A DNA stretch of 64,000 nt, from contig NZ_JAHPZX010000003.1 of the NCBI RefSeq assembly GCF_021325795.1, positions 682,001 to 746,000 of the forward strand, read 5' to 3'. The translations under genes and the position numbers were made by a program. How positions within the stretch are numbered: position 1 is the stretch's first letter; every line of letters begins with the position of its first letter. The DNA comes from Bordetella sp. LUAb4. Lineage in GTDB: Bacteria > Pseudomonadota > Gammaproteobacteria > Burkholderiales > Burkholderiaceae_B. The notes under the pieces were generated by a model. The model was not told the DNA's origin. It saw nothing but the letters and a program-made list of their open reading frames with translations, and ran no database searches. Shown here one piece after another: positions 28,589-36,648 of the stretch.

Positions 28589-28608
28589 CCGCCTGTACAA
28601 ACAGGCGG
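28589..28608 (-). promoter_or_regulatory. Hairpin next to the APH(3')-like gene's ribosome binding site
   Basis: Arms CCGCCTGT and ACAGGCGG pair perfectly over a 4-nt loop. On the minus-strand transcript the hairpin ends 2 nt before the AGGAAGGAG ribosome binding site. It could modulate translation or serve as a dyad operator. Confidence 0.5.
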
Positions 28609-28727
28609 CTGTCCGATTCCGTAACGGTGGCGCGAAAATCGTTTGCATCGAGGATGATTTCAGGGGAGATCAAACAGCGCGTCCGGACCACCAGACCACG
28701 ACCTGGCCCAAGGGCCCGGCCCCCGAC

Positions 28728-29174
28728 TCATTCCGCCGCGCGGCGCCAGTGCGTCTTGGTGCCGAACTTCACGCGGTTGTCGGTGAGCTTCATCACATCG
28801 AGAGTGGCCATCCACACCGGCGAAGAAACCTTGCGGGTTTCGGGGAAGCGCTGGTGATACAGCGCCAGTACCCGCGCCTTTTCGACCTCATCCTCCACCA
28901 CAAACGCGGAGCCCGCGAATTGCAGCCCGAGAATCTGGGAAATGTCTCTGGGCTGGCCCGCCACGCATCCGGCGATGCGGGGATCGGCCTGAATGGCCTG
29001 CGCGTGCCGAGTATCCATGCTGCCCAGGAAAATCAGGGCGACGTCACGCGGGTCGTAGGCGAAGAACGCGCTGGATGCCCATGGACCCTGCGCGTCCTGG
29101 ACGGACAAGGTCAGCACGTGATGGTCGGCAAGCAGGGCAAGGATGGCGGCGGGAACGGGAGGCATGGGCGTCAT
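28728..29174 (-). CDS. YhbP-like (UPF0306) FMN-binding split-barrel protein
   Basis: The protein has 148 residues from the ATG at 29174; a second ATG lies three codons in. It belongs to the pyridoxamine-phosphate-oxidase-like split barrel and resembles E. coli YhbP in length and in DTRHAQAIQADPRIAGCVAG, GLQFAGSAFVV, RFPETRKVSSPVW and TDNRVKFGTKTHW. Such proteins bind flavin but their reaction is unknown. It lies 11 bp after the DUF1810 gene on the same strand. Confidence 0.82.
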   Translation of the reverse strand: MTPMPPVPAAILALLADHHVLTLSVQDAQGPWASSAFFAYDPRDVALIFLGSMDTRHAQAIQADPRIAGCVAGQPRDISQILGLQFAGSAFVVEDEVEKARVLALYHQRFPETRKVSSPVWMATLDVMKLTDNRVKFGTKTHWRRAAE

Positions 29175-29185
29175 TATCGGTCTGA

Positions 29186-29620
29186 TCAGCCGGGCTGGCG
29201 CCGCAGTGTGGCTTCGGTCAGCGCGTCCACTTGCCCGCCGAAATACTTGCGCAGGCATTCCTGGAATGCCAGGTCGTCAGGATCGGCATGAGAGAACAGG
29301 GTCATGCAAGAGCGGAATTTCATGTCATCGGGAGAGCCGAAGATCGCATGAATGCCGCGTTCCTGCACCGCAGCCACAAGCGTGGTGCATTCGCGCAACC
29401 TGGGGCCGAGCACCGGATGGGACAGATAAGCGCGGGCTTCGTCCAGGCCGGTGATCCCGTAAGCCTGCGCCATCGCGCTATGCCCCAACCCGCGCAATTG
29501 GGGAAAAACGTACCACATCCAATGGCTGCGTTTTCGTCCCTCTCGCAGCTCCTCCAGTACCTGATCGATGACCGGCGCTTGGGCGTCAACAAAGCGTTGA
29601 AGATTGTAGGTATCGTCCAT
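29186..29620 (-). CDS. DUF1810-family protein
   Basis: The 144-residue protein starts at MDDTYNLQRFVDAQAPV (ATG at 29620), preceded by a GGAG ribosome binding site. Family-typical features are KRSHWMWYVFPQLRGLGHS, YLSHPVLGPRLRECT and IFGSPDDMKFRSCMTLF. The family is all-helical, widespread and of unknown biochemical function. It is the upstream partner of the YhbP-like gene. Confidence 0.86.
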   Translation of the reverse strand: MDDTYNLQRFVDAQAPVIDQVLEELREGRKRSHWMWYVFPQLRGLGHSAMAQAYGITGLDEARAYLSHPVLGPRLRECTTLVAAVQERGIHAIFGSPDDMKFRSCMTLFSHADPDDLAFQECLRKYFGGQVDALTEATLRRQPG

Positions 29621-29821
29621 GAATGTCTCCAGTGTTGCGGCAATGGATAATCGAGGCCGCGGCGTCGGCAGTAGCTTCCAATATCGGCTGCAGCCGTGCA
29701 CGCCACCCGTGAATCTCAACCGCGACTTGCATACGGCGAAGCACCGTGTGAATCGACTGTCTGAAGCGACCGTGTGAAGCGACCGCGCGTTTGGCCCGCG
29801 CGGTCCGTGTAGCAGTGACCA

Positions 29822-31120
29822 TCAGCCCCGCTTCGGTTCCGCCCGCTTGCCTCCCAGTTTCTCGATCACTTCGCGTGCCACGGCGTGCAAGGGTTGACCA
29901 GTATTCATGGCCGCTTTCTGCAACTGATCGTGGGCATCTTTTTCCGTGACGCCCAAGGTGGCGACGAGCACCCACTTCGCGCGCTCGACGTATTTGCGCT
30001 CTTCCAAGGCCTTGCGGGCCTGCGCCAACTGGTGCTCGGAATCGGCCAGGCGCGCGGTTTGGCGCGCCAGCATGTCCAGTACCGACGCCTGCAAGCCGGT
30101 GCCCAGGTTGTCATCAGGTGGCGCATTCAGCGGCCGTGCCTGGACGCTGAAAACGCGGCCCGATCCATCGCGCGGATCGGCGGTGGACAACTGGTCCAGC
30201 AACACGCGGTGGTCGGCCAGGTCTTCGCGCGTGGCGGTGATGCGGGCCTGGCATAAACGTGCCAGGTCTTCGATCGACGCCCGCTCCACCCGATGCATGG
30301 CGTCGATGCGCGCGGTGGCGGCGTCGAACCACGCCGCGCTCAACTGCCGATCGACTTGCTGATCGACGCTGGTGCGCGCGGCGATCATGCGCAAGCGCGC
30401 CAGGGTTTCCGTCAGCTCGCGCACGTTTTCCCAGGCCTGCGCATCGTCGCGGGCCTTGGCCGGCCCGCCGTGGGCCATGAATGCGTCGAAGCAACGCTCT
30501 TGCGCCTGTACCAGACCCTGCATCTGCGCTTTGCGTTCGTCGGTGAAATAACCATTCAGGAAACCGACCACGCCACAGGCTCTTTCCTGGCCGCACAGTT
30601 CCTTGCCCTGGATGAAATTGAGCAGGGCCACCAGGGCGCGTGTGACGTCGGCATCGATGGCGGTGTCCGCCAGTTCGAAGACGATGGCCAACAGCGCGCC
30701 AAGCAGGCCGGTATAGCGGGCGGTGGCGCTTTCGGCGGCGATCGCGCGGCGCTGGACCTGCTCGCGCAAGATCTCCAGTTGCTCCATCTGCTGCAGTGCA
30801 TGCGCCACCGTGGACAACAGGCGTACGCTGGCATGCTCGGCCGGACCGGCGGGATCGATCAGCCGATCCCACGCCTCGCGCACGTGCTTTTCGATGGCGC
30901 TGCTGTCGCGCGTCTGCGCGGTGACCTGGGCCAGCATGGTGTCGCCAACGTCACAGAGCAGGGCGTTGGACAGCCCGCGCTCTTTCTGCAGGCTGTGCAC
31001 CAACTGGCTGATCAAGTCGACCAGTCGCGAGAGGTCCGTCAAGGCCTCGAGTTTGCCCAATTCCCGCTGGCGGGCCGCCATCAGAAAGCGCAACGGTGGC
31101 GCGAGTCTTTTTTTCTGCAT
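29822..31120 (-). CDS. nasR: Nitrate/nitrite-responsive antiterminator NasR (NIT-ANTAR)
   Basis: The 432-residue RNA-binding regulator has an N-terminal NIT sensor domain (LVHSLQKERGLSNALLCDVG, then a long helical bundle) and a C-terminal ANTAR domain (about residues 370-425, with ERAKWVLVATLGVTEKDAHD and QLQKAAM). In Klebsiella, NasR bound to nitrate or nitrite prevents termination in the nas operon leader. Here it lies 107 bp downstream of nirD on the same strand. The nirB leader at 34391-34440 has the matching RNA layout. Co-transcription with its target would give positive feedback. Confidence 0.92.
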   Translation of the reverse strand: MQKKRLAPPLRFLMAARQRELGKLEALTDLSRLVDLISQLVHSLQKERGLSNALLCDVGDTMLAQVTAQTRDSSAIEKHVREAWDRLIDPAGPAEHASVRLLSTVAHALQQMEQLEILREQVQRRAIAAESATARYTGLLGALLAIVFELADTAIDADVTRALVALLNFIQGKELCGQERACGVVGFLNGYFTDERKAQMQGLVQAQERCFDAFMAHGGPAKARDDAQAWENVRELTETLARLRMIAARTSVDQQVDRQLSAAWFDAATARIDAMHRVERASIEDLARLCQARITATREDLADHRVLLDQLSTADPRDGSGRVFSVQARPLNAPPDDNLGTGLQASVLDMLARQTARLADSEHQLAQARKALEERKYVERAKWVLVATLGVTEKDAHDQLQKAAMNTGQPLHAVAREVIEKLGGKRAEPKRG

Positions 31121-31227
31121 GAAGCTGATCCCCGATACCCCGCCATGCTAACGCAGGCCGGCACGTTCGTGGCGATGGCGTGGCCTACCTGTCACGCCAT
31201 CCCGCGGCGCCGGGCACGCCACGTCAT

Positions 31228-31626
31228 TCAGTCCAGCAGTACGCGCACCTCGTCTCCCTGCAGCCTTGCGGGCCACACGCGCAGAACCTGGTCCGCATCC
31301 TCCACGCATTGTCCGTCGCGCAGACGGAAATGCTGCTTGTACATCGGCGATGCCACCACGAGTTCGCCGCCCAGATGCCCCAGCATGCCGCGGCCGATGA
31401 CGTTGGCGCCCGAGCGCGGGTCTTTGTTCGACAGCGCATGGAGCTGCTGTTCGGGTTGGTCGGGCAGGTAGAAAAGGGCGACCTGTCGACCGTCGACCAG
31501 CGCGACCACGCCGGATCCGGCGACCAGATCGGCCAGCGTGCAGGCCGGGCGCCAGCCGTCGGCGCTAGCCGCGCAGGGGACGGCGGGGGCCGAGGTGGAA
31601 GAGGGGGCCATAGGCAGGACACTCAC
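31228..31626 (-). CDS. nirD: Nitrite reductase small subunit NirD
   Basis: The 132-residue Rieske-like small subunit of assimilatory NADH nitrite reductase starts at a GTG overlapping the nirB stop (GTGA), with GAGGAG upstream; an ATG at 31611 is an alternative. Conserved stretches are VVALVDGRQVALFYLP, ALSNKDPRSGANVIGRGMLG and VASPMYKQHFRLRDGQCVED. As usual for NirD, the Cys/His ligands of true Rieske proteins are absent. Confidence 0.93.
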   Translation of the reverse strand: MSVLPMAPSSTSAPAVPCAASADGWRPACTLADLVAGSGVVALVDGRQVALFYLPDQPEQQLHALSNKDPRSGANVIGRGMLGHLGGELVVASPMYKQHFRLRDGQCVEDADQVLRVWPARLQGDEVRVLLD

Positions 31627-34298
31627 GATACCGACTCCTCGATCAGGGGAATGACTTTCTTGCCTTCGATGGCAGTACGCAAGCCTTGCCCACTTACCCC
31701 ACCACCGTCGCCGCCCGCACCCGCACCCGCACCCGCACCCGCACCCGCACCCGCACCCGCACCCGCACCCGCCGCAACCGTCATATCGGCTGGCCGTCTC
31801 TGCCCGCGCTCGTCGACGAACACGATGTCCGGATCGCCGCCACGCTGGTTCACGAAGGTACGGAAGCGCTTGAGCTTTTCCGGATCCGACAGGGCGTTGG
31901 CCCATTCGCACTCGTAGTTGTCGACCACCACTTGCATTTGCGCCTCCAGTTCGGCGCCCAAACCCAGGCTGTCGTGCAGGATCACTTCCTTCAGATAATC
32001 CAGGCCGCCTTCCAGCGATTCGCGCCACACCGACGTGCGTTGCAGCTTGTCGGCGGTACGGATGTAGAACATCAGCAGACGGTCGATGGCCTGGATCAGG
32101 CCAGTATCATCCAGATCGGTGGCGAACAACTCCGCGTGGCGCGGCCGCATGCCGCCGTTGCCACACACATACAGGTTCCAGCCACGTTCCGTCGCGATGA
32201 CACCGATGTCCTTGCTTTGCGCCTCGGCGCATTCACGGGTGCACCCGGAGACCGCGAATTTCAGCTTGTGCGGCGCGCGCAGGCCCTTGTACCGGTTCTC
32301 CAGATGCAAGGCCATCTTGACGCTGTCCTGCACGCCATAGCGGCACCATGTGCTGCCGACGCAGGACTTCACCGTGCGGGTGGACTTGCCATAAGCGTGA
32401 CCGGTTTCGAAACCGGCCTCGATCAGCTCGCTCCAGATCTCCGGCAGTTCGTGCAGCTGCGCGCCGAAGAAGTCGATGCGCTGGCCGCCGGTGATCTTGG
32501 TGTAGAGGCCGTATTTCTGGCCGATACGGCCCAGGGCCACCAGCTTGTCCGGCGTGATTTCACCGCCGGCGATGCGCGGCACCACGGAATACGTGCCGTT
32601 CTTCTGCATGTTCGCCATGAACATGTCGTTGGTGTCCTGCAGCACCACGCGCTTGGGATCGAGAATGGCCTGGCTCCAGCAGGACGCCAATATCGAGGCC
32701 ACCACGGGCTTGCAGATATCGCAGCCCGTGCTGCCGCGGCCGTGCCGGGCGAGCAGTTCATCGAAGGACTCGATCGCGCCCACGCGGACCAGGCCGTAGA
32801 GTTCCTGCCGGGTATAGGCGAAGTGTTCGCACAGGCTCTTGTCGACCTTGACGCCCCGGCGCGTCAGTTCATGCTCGAACACCTGCTTGAGCAAGGCGGT
32901 GCAGCCGCCGCAGCCGGTCGAGGCCTTGGTGCAGGCTTTGACATCGCCCAGGGTGGCGCAGCCTTCGTCGATGGCGGTGCACACCGCGCTCTTGCTGACG
33001 TTGTGGCAGGAGCAGATGGTGGCGCTGTCGGGCAGGGCATCCGCACCCAGCAAGGGTGCGCCGCCGCTGCTGGGCAAGATCAGGCTGGCTGGCTCGGCCG
33101 GCGCGGCCATGGCGTTGACCGTGTATTGAAGCAGGGTGTCGTAATAGCTGTTGTCGCCCACCAGGATGGCGCCCAGGATGCGCTTGCCGTCCGCCGACAC
33201 CACCACGCGCCGATAGCTGGCGCCCGCTTCGTCGACATAGCGGTAGCTGCGCGCGCCCGGCGTCACGCCGTGCGCGTCGCCGATCGATCCCACATCCACG
33301 CCCAGTAACTTCAACTTGGTCGACATGTCCGCGCCCTGGAAGCGCAGGCTGGTGTCGCCGCACAACTGGGCCGCCGCCACGCGTGCCATCTGATAGCCCG
33401 GCGCCACCAGGCCGAAGGTCTGGCCTTCCCACACCGCGCATTCGCCGATGGCATGGATGTCCGGATCGCTGCTGCGGCAGCACTGGTCGATCGCCACGCC
33501 GCCGCGCGCGCCCATGGCCAGGCCGCCGAGTTTGGGCAGTTCGTCGCGTGGACGGATGCCGGCGGAGAACACGACCAGATCCGTTTCCAGGGCCTCGCCG
33601 CCGACGAAGTTCATGCGGTGGCGATAGCGCAGGCCAGGCTTGATCGATTCGGTGGCACAGGAGACATGAACCTGCACGCCCAGGGCTTCGATGCGCGCGC
33701 GCAGCGCCGCGCTGCCTTCGGCGTCGAGCTGGGCGGGCATGAGGCGTGGCGCGAACTCCACCACGTGAGCCTCCAGGCCCAGTTGGCGCAGGGCATTGGC
33801 GGCTTCCAGGCCCAGCAGGCCGCCGCCCACCACCACACCACGCCGCGCACCCGCGGCGGCGGCGCGGATGGCGTCGAGGTCGGCCAGTGTGCGGTAGACC
33901 AGCCGGGACGTATCCGCGGCGCCTTCCACGGGCGGTACGAAGGGATAGGAGCCCGTCGCCAGGATCAGCTTGTCGTAGCGGCGCGGGCCGGCGCTGGTCA
34001 TTAGCGTGTGGCCGGCGCGGTCCAGTCCGGTGACCTTCACGCCCAGATGCAGGGCCAGGCCGTCGTGCGCGTAATCGGCATCGCTGCCCAGGCGCAGCGA
34101 TGCGGCGTCGCGGCCGCCGAAGTACTCGGACAGATGCACGCGGTCGTAGGCGGGCAGGGCCTCTTCGCCATAGATGTCGATGCGGTAGCGGGCGAGGGCG
34201 CCATTGGCCACCAATTGCTCCACGCAGTGATGGGCCACCATGCCGTGGCCGATGATGGCCAGGATGGGACGGTCTGGATCAGGGGCGGGTGCTGTCAT
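31623..34298 (-). CDS. nirB: Nitrite reductase large subunit NirB
   Basis: The 891-residue NAD(P)H nitrite reductase reduces nitrite to ammonium in the cytoplasm. The start was set at the ATG at 34298 with GAGAG upstream; the frame is open further but includes the regulatory leader. Domains in order are FAD/NAD oxidoreductase (ILAIIGHGMVAHHCVEQL), BFD-like [2Fe-2S] (CSCHNVSKS and CTKASTGCGGC), and sirohaem/[4Fe-4S] reductase (CVGSTWCRYGVQDS and VSGCTRECAEAQSKD). A C-terminal extension contains a Gly-Ala repeat coded by nine hexamers, which makes the protein longer than usual. Confidence 0.95.
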   Translation of the reverse strand: MTAPAPDPDRPILAIIGHGMVAHHCVEQLVANGALARYRIDIYGEEALPAYDRVHLSEYFGGRDAASLRLGSDADYAHDGLALHLGVKVTGLDRAGHTLMTSAGPRRYDKLILATGSYPFVPPVEGAADTSRLVYRTLADLDAIRAAAAGARRGVVVGGGLLGLEAANALRQLGLEAHVVEFAPRLMPAQLDAEGSAALRARIEALGVQVHVSCATESIKPGLRYRHRMNFVGGEALETDLVVFSAGIRPRDELPKLGGLAMGARGGVAIDQCCRSSDPDIHAIGECAVWEGQTFGLVAPGYQMARVAAAQLCGDTSLRFQGADMSTKLKLLGVDVGSIGDAHGVTPGARSYRYVDEAGASYRRVVVSADGKRILGAILVGDNSYYDTLLQYTVNAMAAPAEPASLILPSSGGAPLLGADALPDSATICSCHNVSKSAVCTAIDEGCATLGDVKACTKASTGCGGCTALLKQVFEHELTRRGVKVDKSLCEHFAYTRQELYGLVRVGAIESFDELLARHGRGSTGCDICKPVVASILASCWSQAILDPKRVVLQDTNDMFMANMQKNGTYSVVPRIAGGEITPDKLVALGRIGQKYGLYTKITGGQRIDFFGAQLHELPEIWSELIEAGFETGHAYGKSTRTVKSCVGSTWCRYGVQDSVKMALHLENRYKGLRAPHKLKFAVSGCTRECAEAQSKDIGVIATERGWNLYVCGNGGMRPRHAELFATDLDDTGLIQAIDRLLMFYIRTADKLQRTSVWRESLEGGLDYLKEVILHDSLGLGAELEAQMQVVVDNYECEWANALSDPEKLKRFRTFVNQRGGDPDIVFVDERGQRRPADMTVAAGAGAGAGAGAGAGAGAGAGGDGGGVSGQGLRTAIEGKKVIPLIEESVS
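31714..31767 (+). repeat. Nine-copy hexamer repeat CCCGCA within nirB
   Basis: Nine perfect tandem copies encode an alternating Gly-Ala tract on the minus strand, in the C-terminal extension of NirB shortly before nirD. The unit is a multiple of three, so copy-number change would alter linker length without a frameshift. Confidence 0.95.
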
Positions 34299-34390
34299 GT
34301 ATCTCTCGGCTGTCTGATGTTGCTCGAAGCGATGCGCGAAATCGTTGCCTCGGTCGCGCTTCGCTGTATCCACAGGACCGACCCGGACGC

Positions 34391-34433
34391 GAAAAGCAAA
34401 AAGGCGCCTCGAACCACGAGGGTTCAAGGCGCC
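34391..34433 (-). terminator. Intrinsic terminator in the nirB leader
   Basis: On the minus strand, GGCGCCTTGAACC (34433-34421) pairs with GGTTCGAGGCGCC (34415-34403) over a 5-nt loop, with a single U-G wobble. It is followed by TTTTTGCTTTT. The hairpin lies more than 90 bp upstream of nirB, between a sigma-54 promoter and the coding sequence. It therefore acts inside the transcript's own leader rather than ending another operon. Confidence 0.88.
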
Positions 34434-34440
34434 GTTGCCT
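34427..34440 (-). promoter_or_regulatory. Hexaloop hairpin overlapping the nirB leader terminator
   Basis: AGGC-AACGGC-GCCT on the minus strand forms a 4-bp stem with a six-base loop having A at position 1 and G at position 4, the signature of ANTAR-bound hairpins. It shares bases with the 5' arm of the terminator, so the two folds exclude each other. A hairpin just upstream, GTCGGC-gcag-GCCGGC, is present, but its loop does not fit the rule. Confidence 0.5.
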
Positions 34441-34516
34441 GTCTGGTCTGTCGCTGCGGATCGCCGGCCTGCGCCGACGCTCGATTGGGAATGAAGCAAT
34501 GTCCTCAGGCCATAAA

Positions 34517-34531
34517 GCAATGTCCATGCCA
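34517..34531 (-). promoter_or_regulatory. Sigma-54 promoter for nirB-nirD-nasR
   Basis: On the minus strand TTGGCATGGACATTGCTT matches the -24/-12 consensus TTGGCACG-N4-TTGC with one mismatch. The GG and GC elements are separated by exactly 10 bp. The expected transcription start is near 34505, giving a leader of about 207 nt. Confidence 0.75.
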
Positions 34532-34664
34532 ATTTCCGGACGTCGGCCGGGTTGGCCCACGGGGCGGACACGCTTCCCCTGGGCGCATGCGCGGGGCGGG
34601 CGGCCACGTCGCACACATGTAGTCCTTTGAGCGTCCCTCGTTCAATGACCAGGCAGCGCGCGGA

Positions 34665-34701
34665 TGGCGCGCCATGGTGCATGGGCGCCCCACGTTGTGC
34701 A
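34665..34701. promoter_or_regulatory. Candidate NtrC enhancer sites
   Basis: Two 17-bp matches start 20 bp apart. TGGCGCGCCATGGTGCA (34665-34681) has a perfect right half TGGTGCA and a weak left half. On the minus strand TGCACAACGTGGGGCGC (34701-34685) has a perfect left half TGCAC and a weak right half. They lie about 160-195 bp upstream of the predicted start, a usual enhancer distance. Confidence 0.35.
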
Positions 34702-34894
34702 CTATTCAAGGGCGGTCGCGGAAATGGCGCGGCCGCGGCCGGCAGCACGGCTGTCGCCACCTTGTGCGTTTAAACCACGCCGGCCGGGCGCCTGGACGTG
34801 CCGCGCTTGGACGGCCCAAGGTCGCGTGCGAAGATAGCCGCAGGTCCCGCGTCAGACGGGGCCGACTTCATCCGCCAGCTTGCCTTACCCGAAA

Positions 34895-35968
34895 ATGACG
34901 ACTCACCCTTTAGTAATCCGGTTCATGCGCTTTGCACGCCGGCTGTCCCGACCGCTGATGGATCCGCATCGGCGTTATCAAAACGCAAAATTCATCCACG
35001 CCACGCGTGTCGCGCTCGGCATCCTGATCACCATCGCATTCAGTTCCATCGCCCAGCTGCCTCACGCGGAATGGTCGACTATCTCGCTGATCATCGTGAT
35101 CGGCGGCCTGCAGCACCACGGCAATATCCGCAAGCGCGCGGCGGAGCGGGCGCTGGGCACCATCATTGGCGCGATCTACGGTCTGCTGATCATCCTGCAG
35201 CAATCCTATTTCGGACTTTTCGCCTTGACATACCTGTTGATGGCGGTGGGTTGCGGCGTCTGCGCTTATCACGCCATCGGCAAGGGCGGCTATGTCGCGT
35301 TGCTGTCAGCGGTGACGCTGGTGATCGTGGCCGGACATGGCGACAATCAATTCGACGAAGGCCTGTGGCGCGCCATCAACGTCTTCATCGGTATCGTGGT
35401 GGCGCTGCTGCTGTCTTTCGCGTTGCCGCTGTACGCGACCTATTCCTGGCGCTTCAAGCTGGCGGACGCCTTGCGCGGCTGCGCGCGCGTCTACGAACGC
35501 ATTACGCTACAGGAAGCGATCAGCAACGAAGATCATTTGAAGGAGATGGCGCGCCTGGGCAGCGACCTGGTGCAGCTGCGTTCGCTGATCCCCTCCGTGT
35601 CCAAGGAAGTGCACATGCCCGTGGCCAAGCTGGAAAGCGTCCAACGCAGCCTGCGTATCGTCATCAGTTGCCTGGAGATTCTGTCCACCCCCACGGTGGA
35701 TCGTCCTGTCGATACCTCGGCTGGTATCGCCGCGGCGCCACCGGCCGGTTTGCGGCCCGCGTCGGGGGGGCGTATCAGCGACGCCTTGTACGGCATGGCG
35801 CGCGCGCTCAAGTCCGGATCCGCGCGCAGGCTGGCGCCTTACGCGCGCGGTGGTCCCCAGGATTATGCAGGGCTGTCGGCGGGCGGCACCGTGGCCAATA
35901 TGCTCGCGAGCGAAGTCGAGCAGATCCGGGCGACGTTGGCGGGTTCGGCCTCGCGCTGGGCTGTCTGA
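34895..35968 (+). CDS. FUSC-family inner-membrane protein (aromatic acid exporter-like)
   Basis: The protein has 357 residues from the ATG at 34895; a TTG five codons earlier is an alternative. The N-terminal half has about six membrane helices with FUSC-type sequence (HATRVALGILITIAFSSIAQ, WSTISLIIVIGGLQHHGNIR, RAAERALGTIIGAIYG). The C-terminal half is cytoplasmic and helical. It is related to one half of AaeB/YccS-type exporters. The substrate is unknown. It is divergent from nirB across the shared control region. Confidence 0.83.
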   Translation: MTTHPLVIRFMRFARRLSRPLMDPHRRYQNAKFIHATRVALGILITIAFSSIAQLPHAEWSTISLIIVIGGLQHHGNIRKRAAERALGTIIGAIYGLLIILQQSYFGLFALTYLLMAVGCGVCAYHAIGKGGYVALLSAVTLVIVAGHGDNQFDEGLWRAINVFIGIVVALLLSFALPLYATYSWRFKLADALRGCARVYERITLQEAISNEDHLKEMARLGSDLVQLRSLIPSVSKEVHMPVAKLESVQRSLRIVISCLEILSTPTVDRPVDTSAGIAAAPPAGLRPASGGRISDALYGMARALKSGSARRLAPYARGGPQDYAGLSAGGTVANMLASEVEQIRATLAGSASRWAV

Positions 35969-36104
35969 GGTGTACGGCGCGCCTCGGGGGTACGAGCGCT
36001 ACGGGTCCGGGCAGATCGGTCAGTTTGCGTGTTTGGCGAGCAATGGGTTTCAAGTCATTGATTGGTAATGCTTAATCTCGCTTCCCACCAAGCTGTCCCT
36101 ACGT

Positions 36105-36127
36105 TTGTCCACATAAATTGTTGATAA
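36105..36127. repeat. Inverted DnaA-box-like pair, copy 1
   Basis: TTGTCCACA, then TAAAT, then TGTTGATAA. Each arm differs from the DnaA box TTATCCACA (or its complement) by one base. Confidence 0.7.
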
Positions 36128-36362
36128 CCAGCGGCGCGGTGATGTGAATAAGGCCGCCGGGTCGGGCAAGGGGCGCCGACGCTGCCGCGACACGCGGGGT
36201 TTGCGCAATTTTTGAGCAAATTCGGTGGGCAAAAGGCGGATCCGGGCGAATCCCAAGCGCAAACCGCCAAGTTGGGGCCATTTCGATCACGGGTGTGCAA
36301 GTCACTGAACGGAAAGGGATTTCCGGGTTTCTCCCGGACCTATCCCATACATATCCCAGGGC

Positions 36363-36385
36363 TTCTCCACATAAAGTGTGGATAA
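36363..36385. repeat. Inverted DnaA-box-like pair, copy 2
   Basis: TTCTCCACA, then TAAAG, then TGTGGATAA. The right arm is a perfect DnaA box on the minus strand; the left has one mismatch. It belongs to the same degenerate repeat as the pairs at 36105 and 36514. Confidence 0.75.
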
Positions 36386-36513
36386 CCCGCCCGGTCGGCG
36401 CCCAAATGGCGCAAACGCGCACTTGCGGCCATTTCGAGCACCCGAGCCCAAGTTATTGATTGGCATAGGATTTTCTGGCTTCTCCCAGGGTTGTCCCAAG
36501 CATATCCCAGGGC

Positions 36514-36536
36514 TTGCCCACATAAAGTGTTGATAA
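36514..36536. repeat. Inverted DnaA-box-like pair, copy 3
   Basis: TTGCCCACA, then TAAAG, then TGTTGATAA. The arms have two and one mismatches to the DnaA box. This copy is 151 bp from copy 2 and shares most of its upstream flank with it. Confidence 0.65.
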
Positions 36537-36648
36537 CTCGGAGCAGGGCGCGCCGGCTCCGGATCCGGGGCTTTCCCCTTCGCCCTATAAGATGATGGAT
36601 CCAGGCTGCCACTCCCCGGCAGCCGACCGGATACCCCAGGAGACTGCT

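Larger units (their letters stand above)
35969..36648. other. 680-bp non-coding region with three DnaA-box-like repeats
   Basis: No gene is supported here. Three degenerate repeats of roughly 80-150 bp end at about 36128, 36387 and 36540. The second and third are most alike, sharing GGCCATTTCGA, CATATCCCAGGGCTT and CCACATAAAGTGT. The ribosome binding site of the next gene (AGGAG) is at its right end. Confidence 0.75.

Noticed and set aside
29822-31151. Long plus-strand frames opposite nasR and other GC-rich genes
   Set aside because: They mirror codon bias of the true genes on the other strand and show no domain or start signals.
34491-34511. Second sigma-54 promoter overlapping the repeat at nirB
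   Set aside because: The nearest GG lies 14 bp, not 12 bp, from the GC element, so the spacing is wrong.
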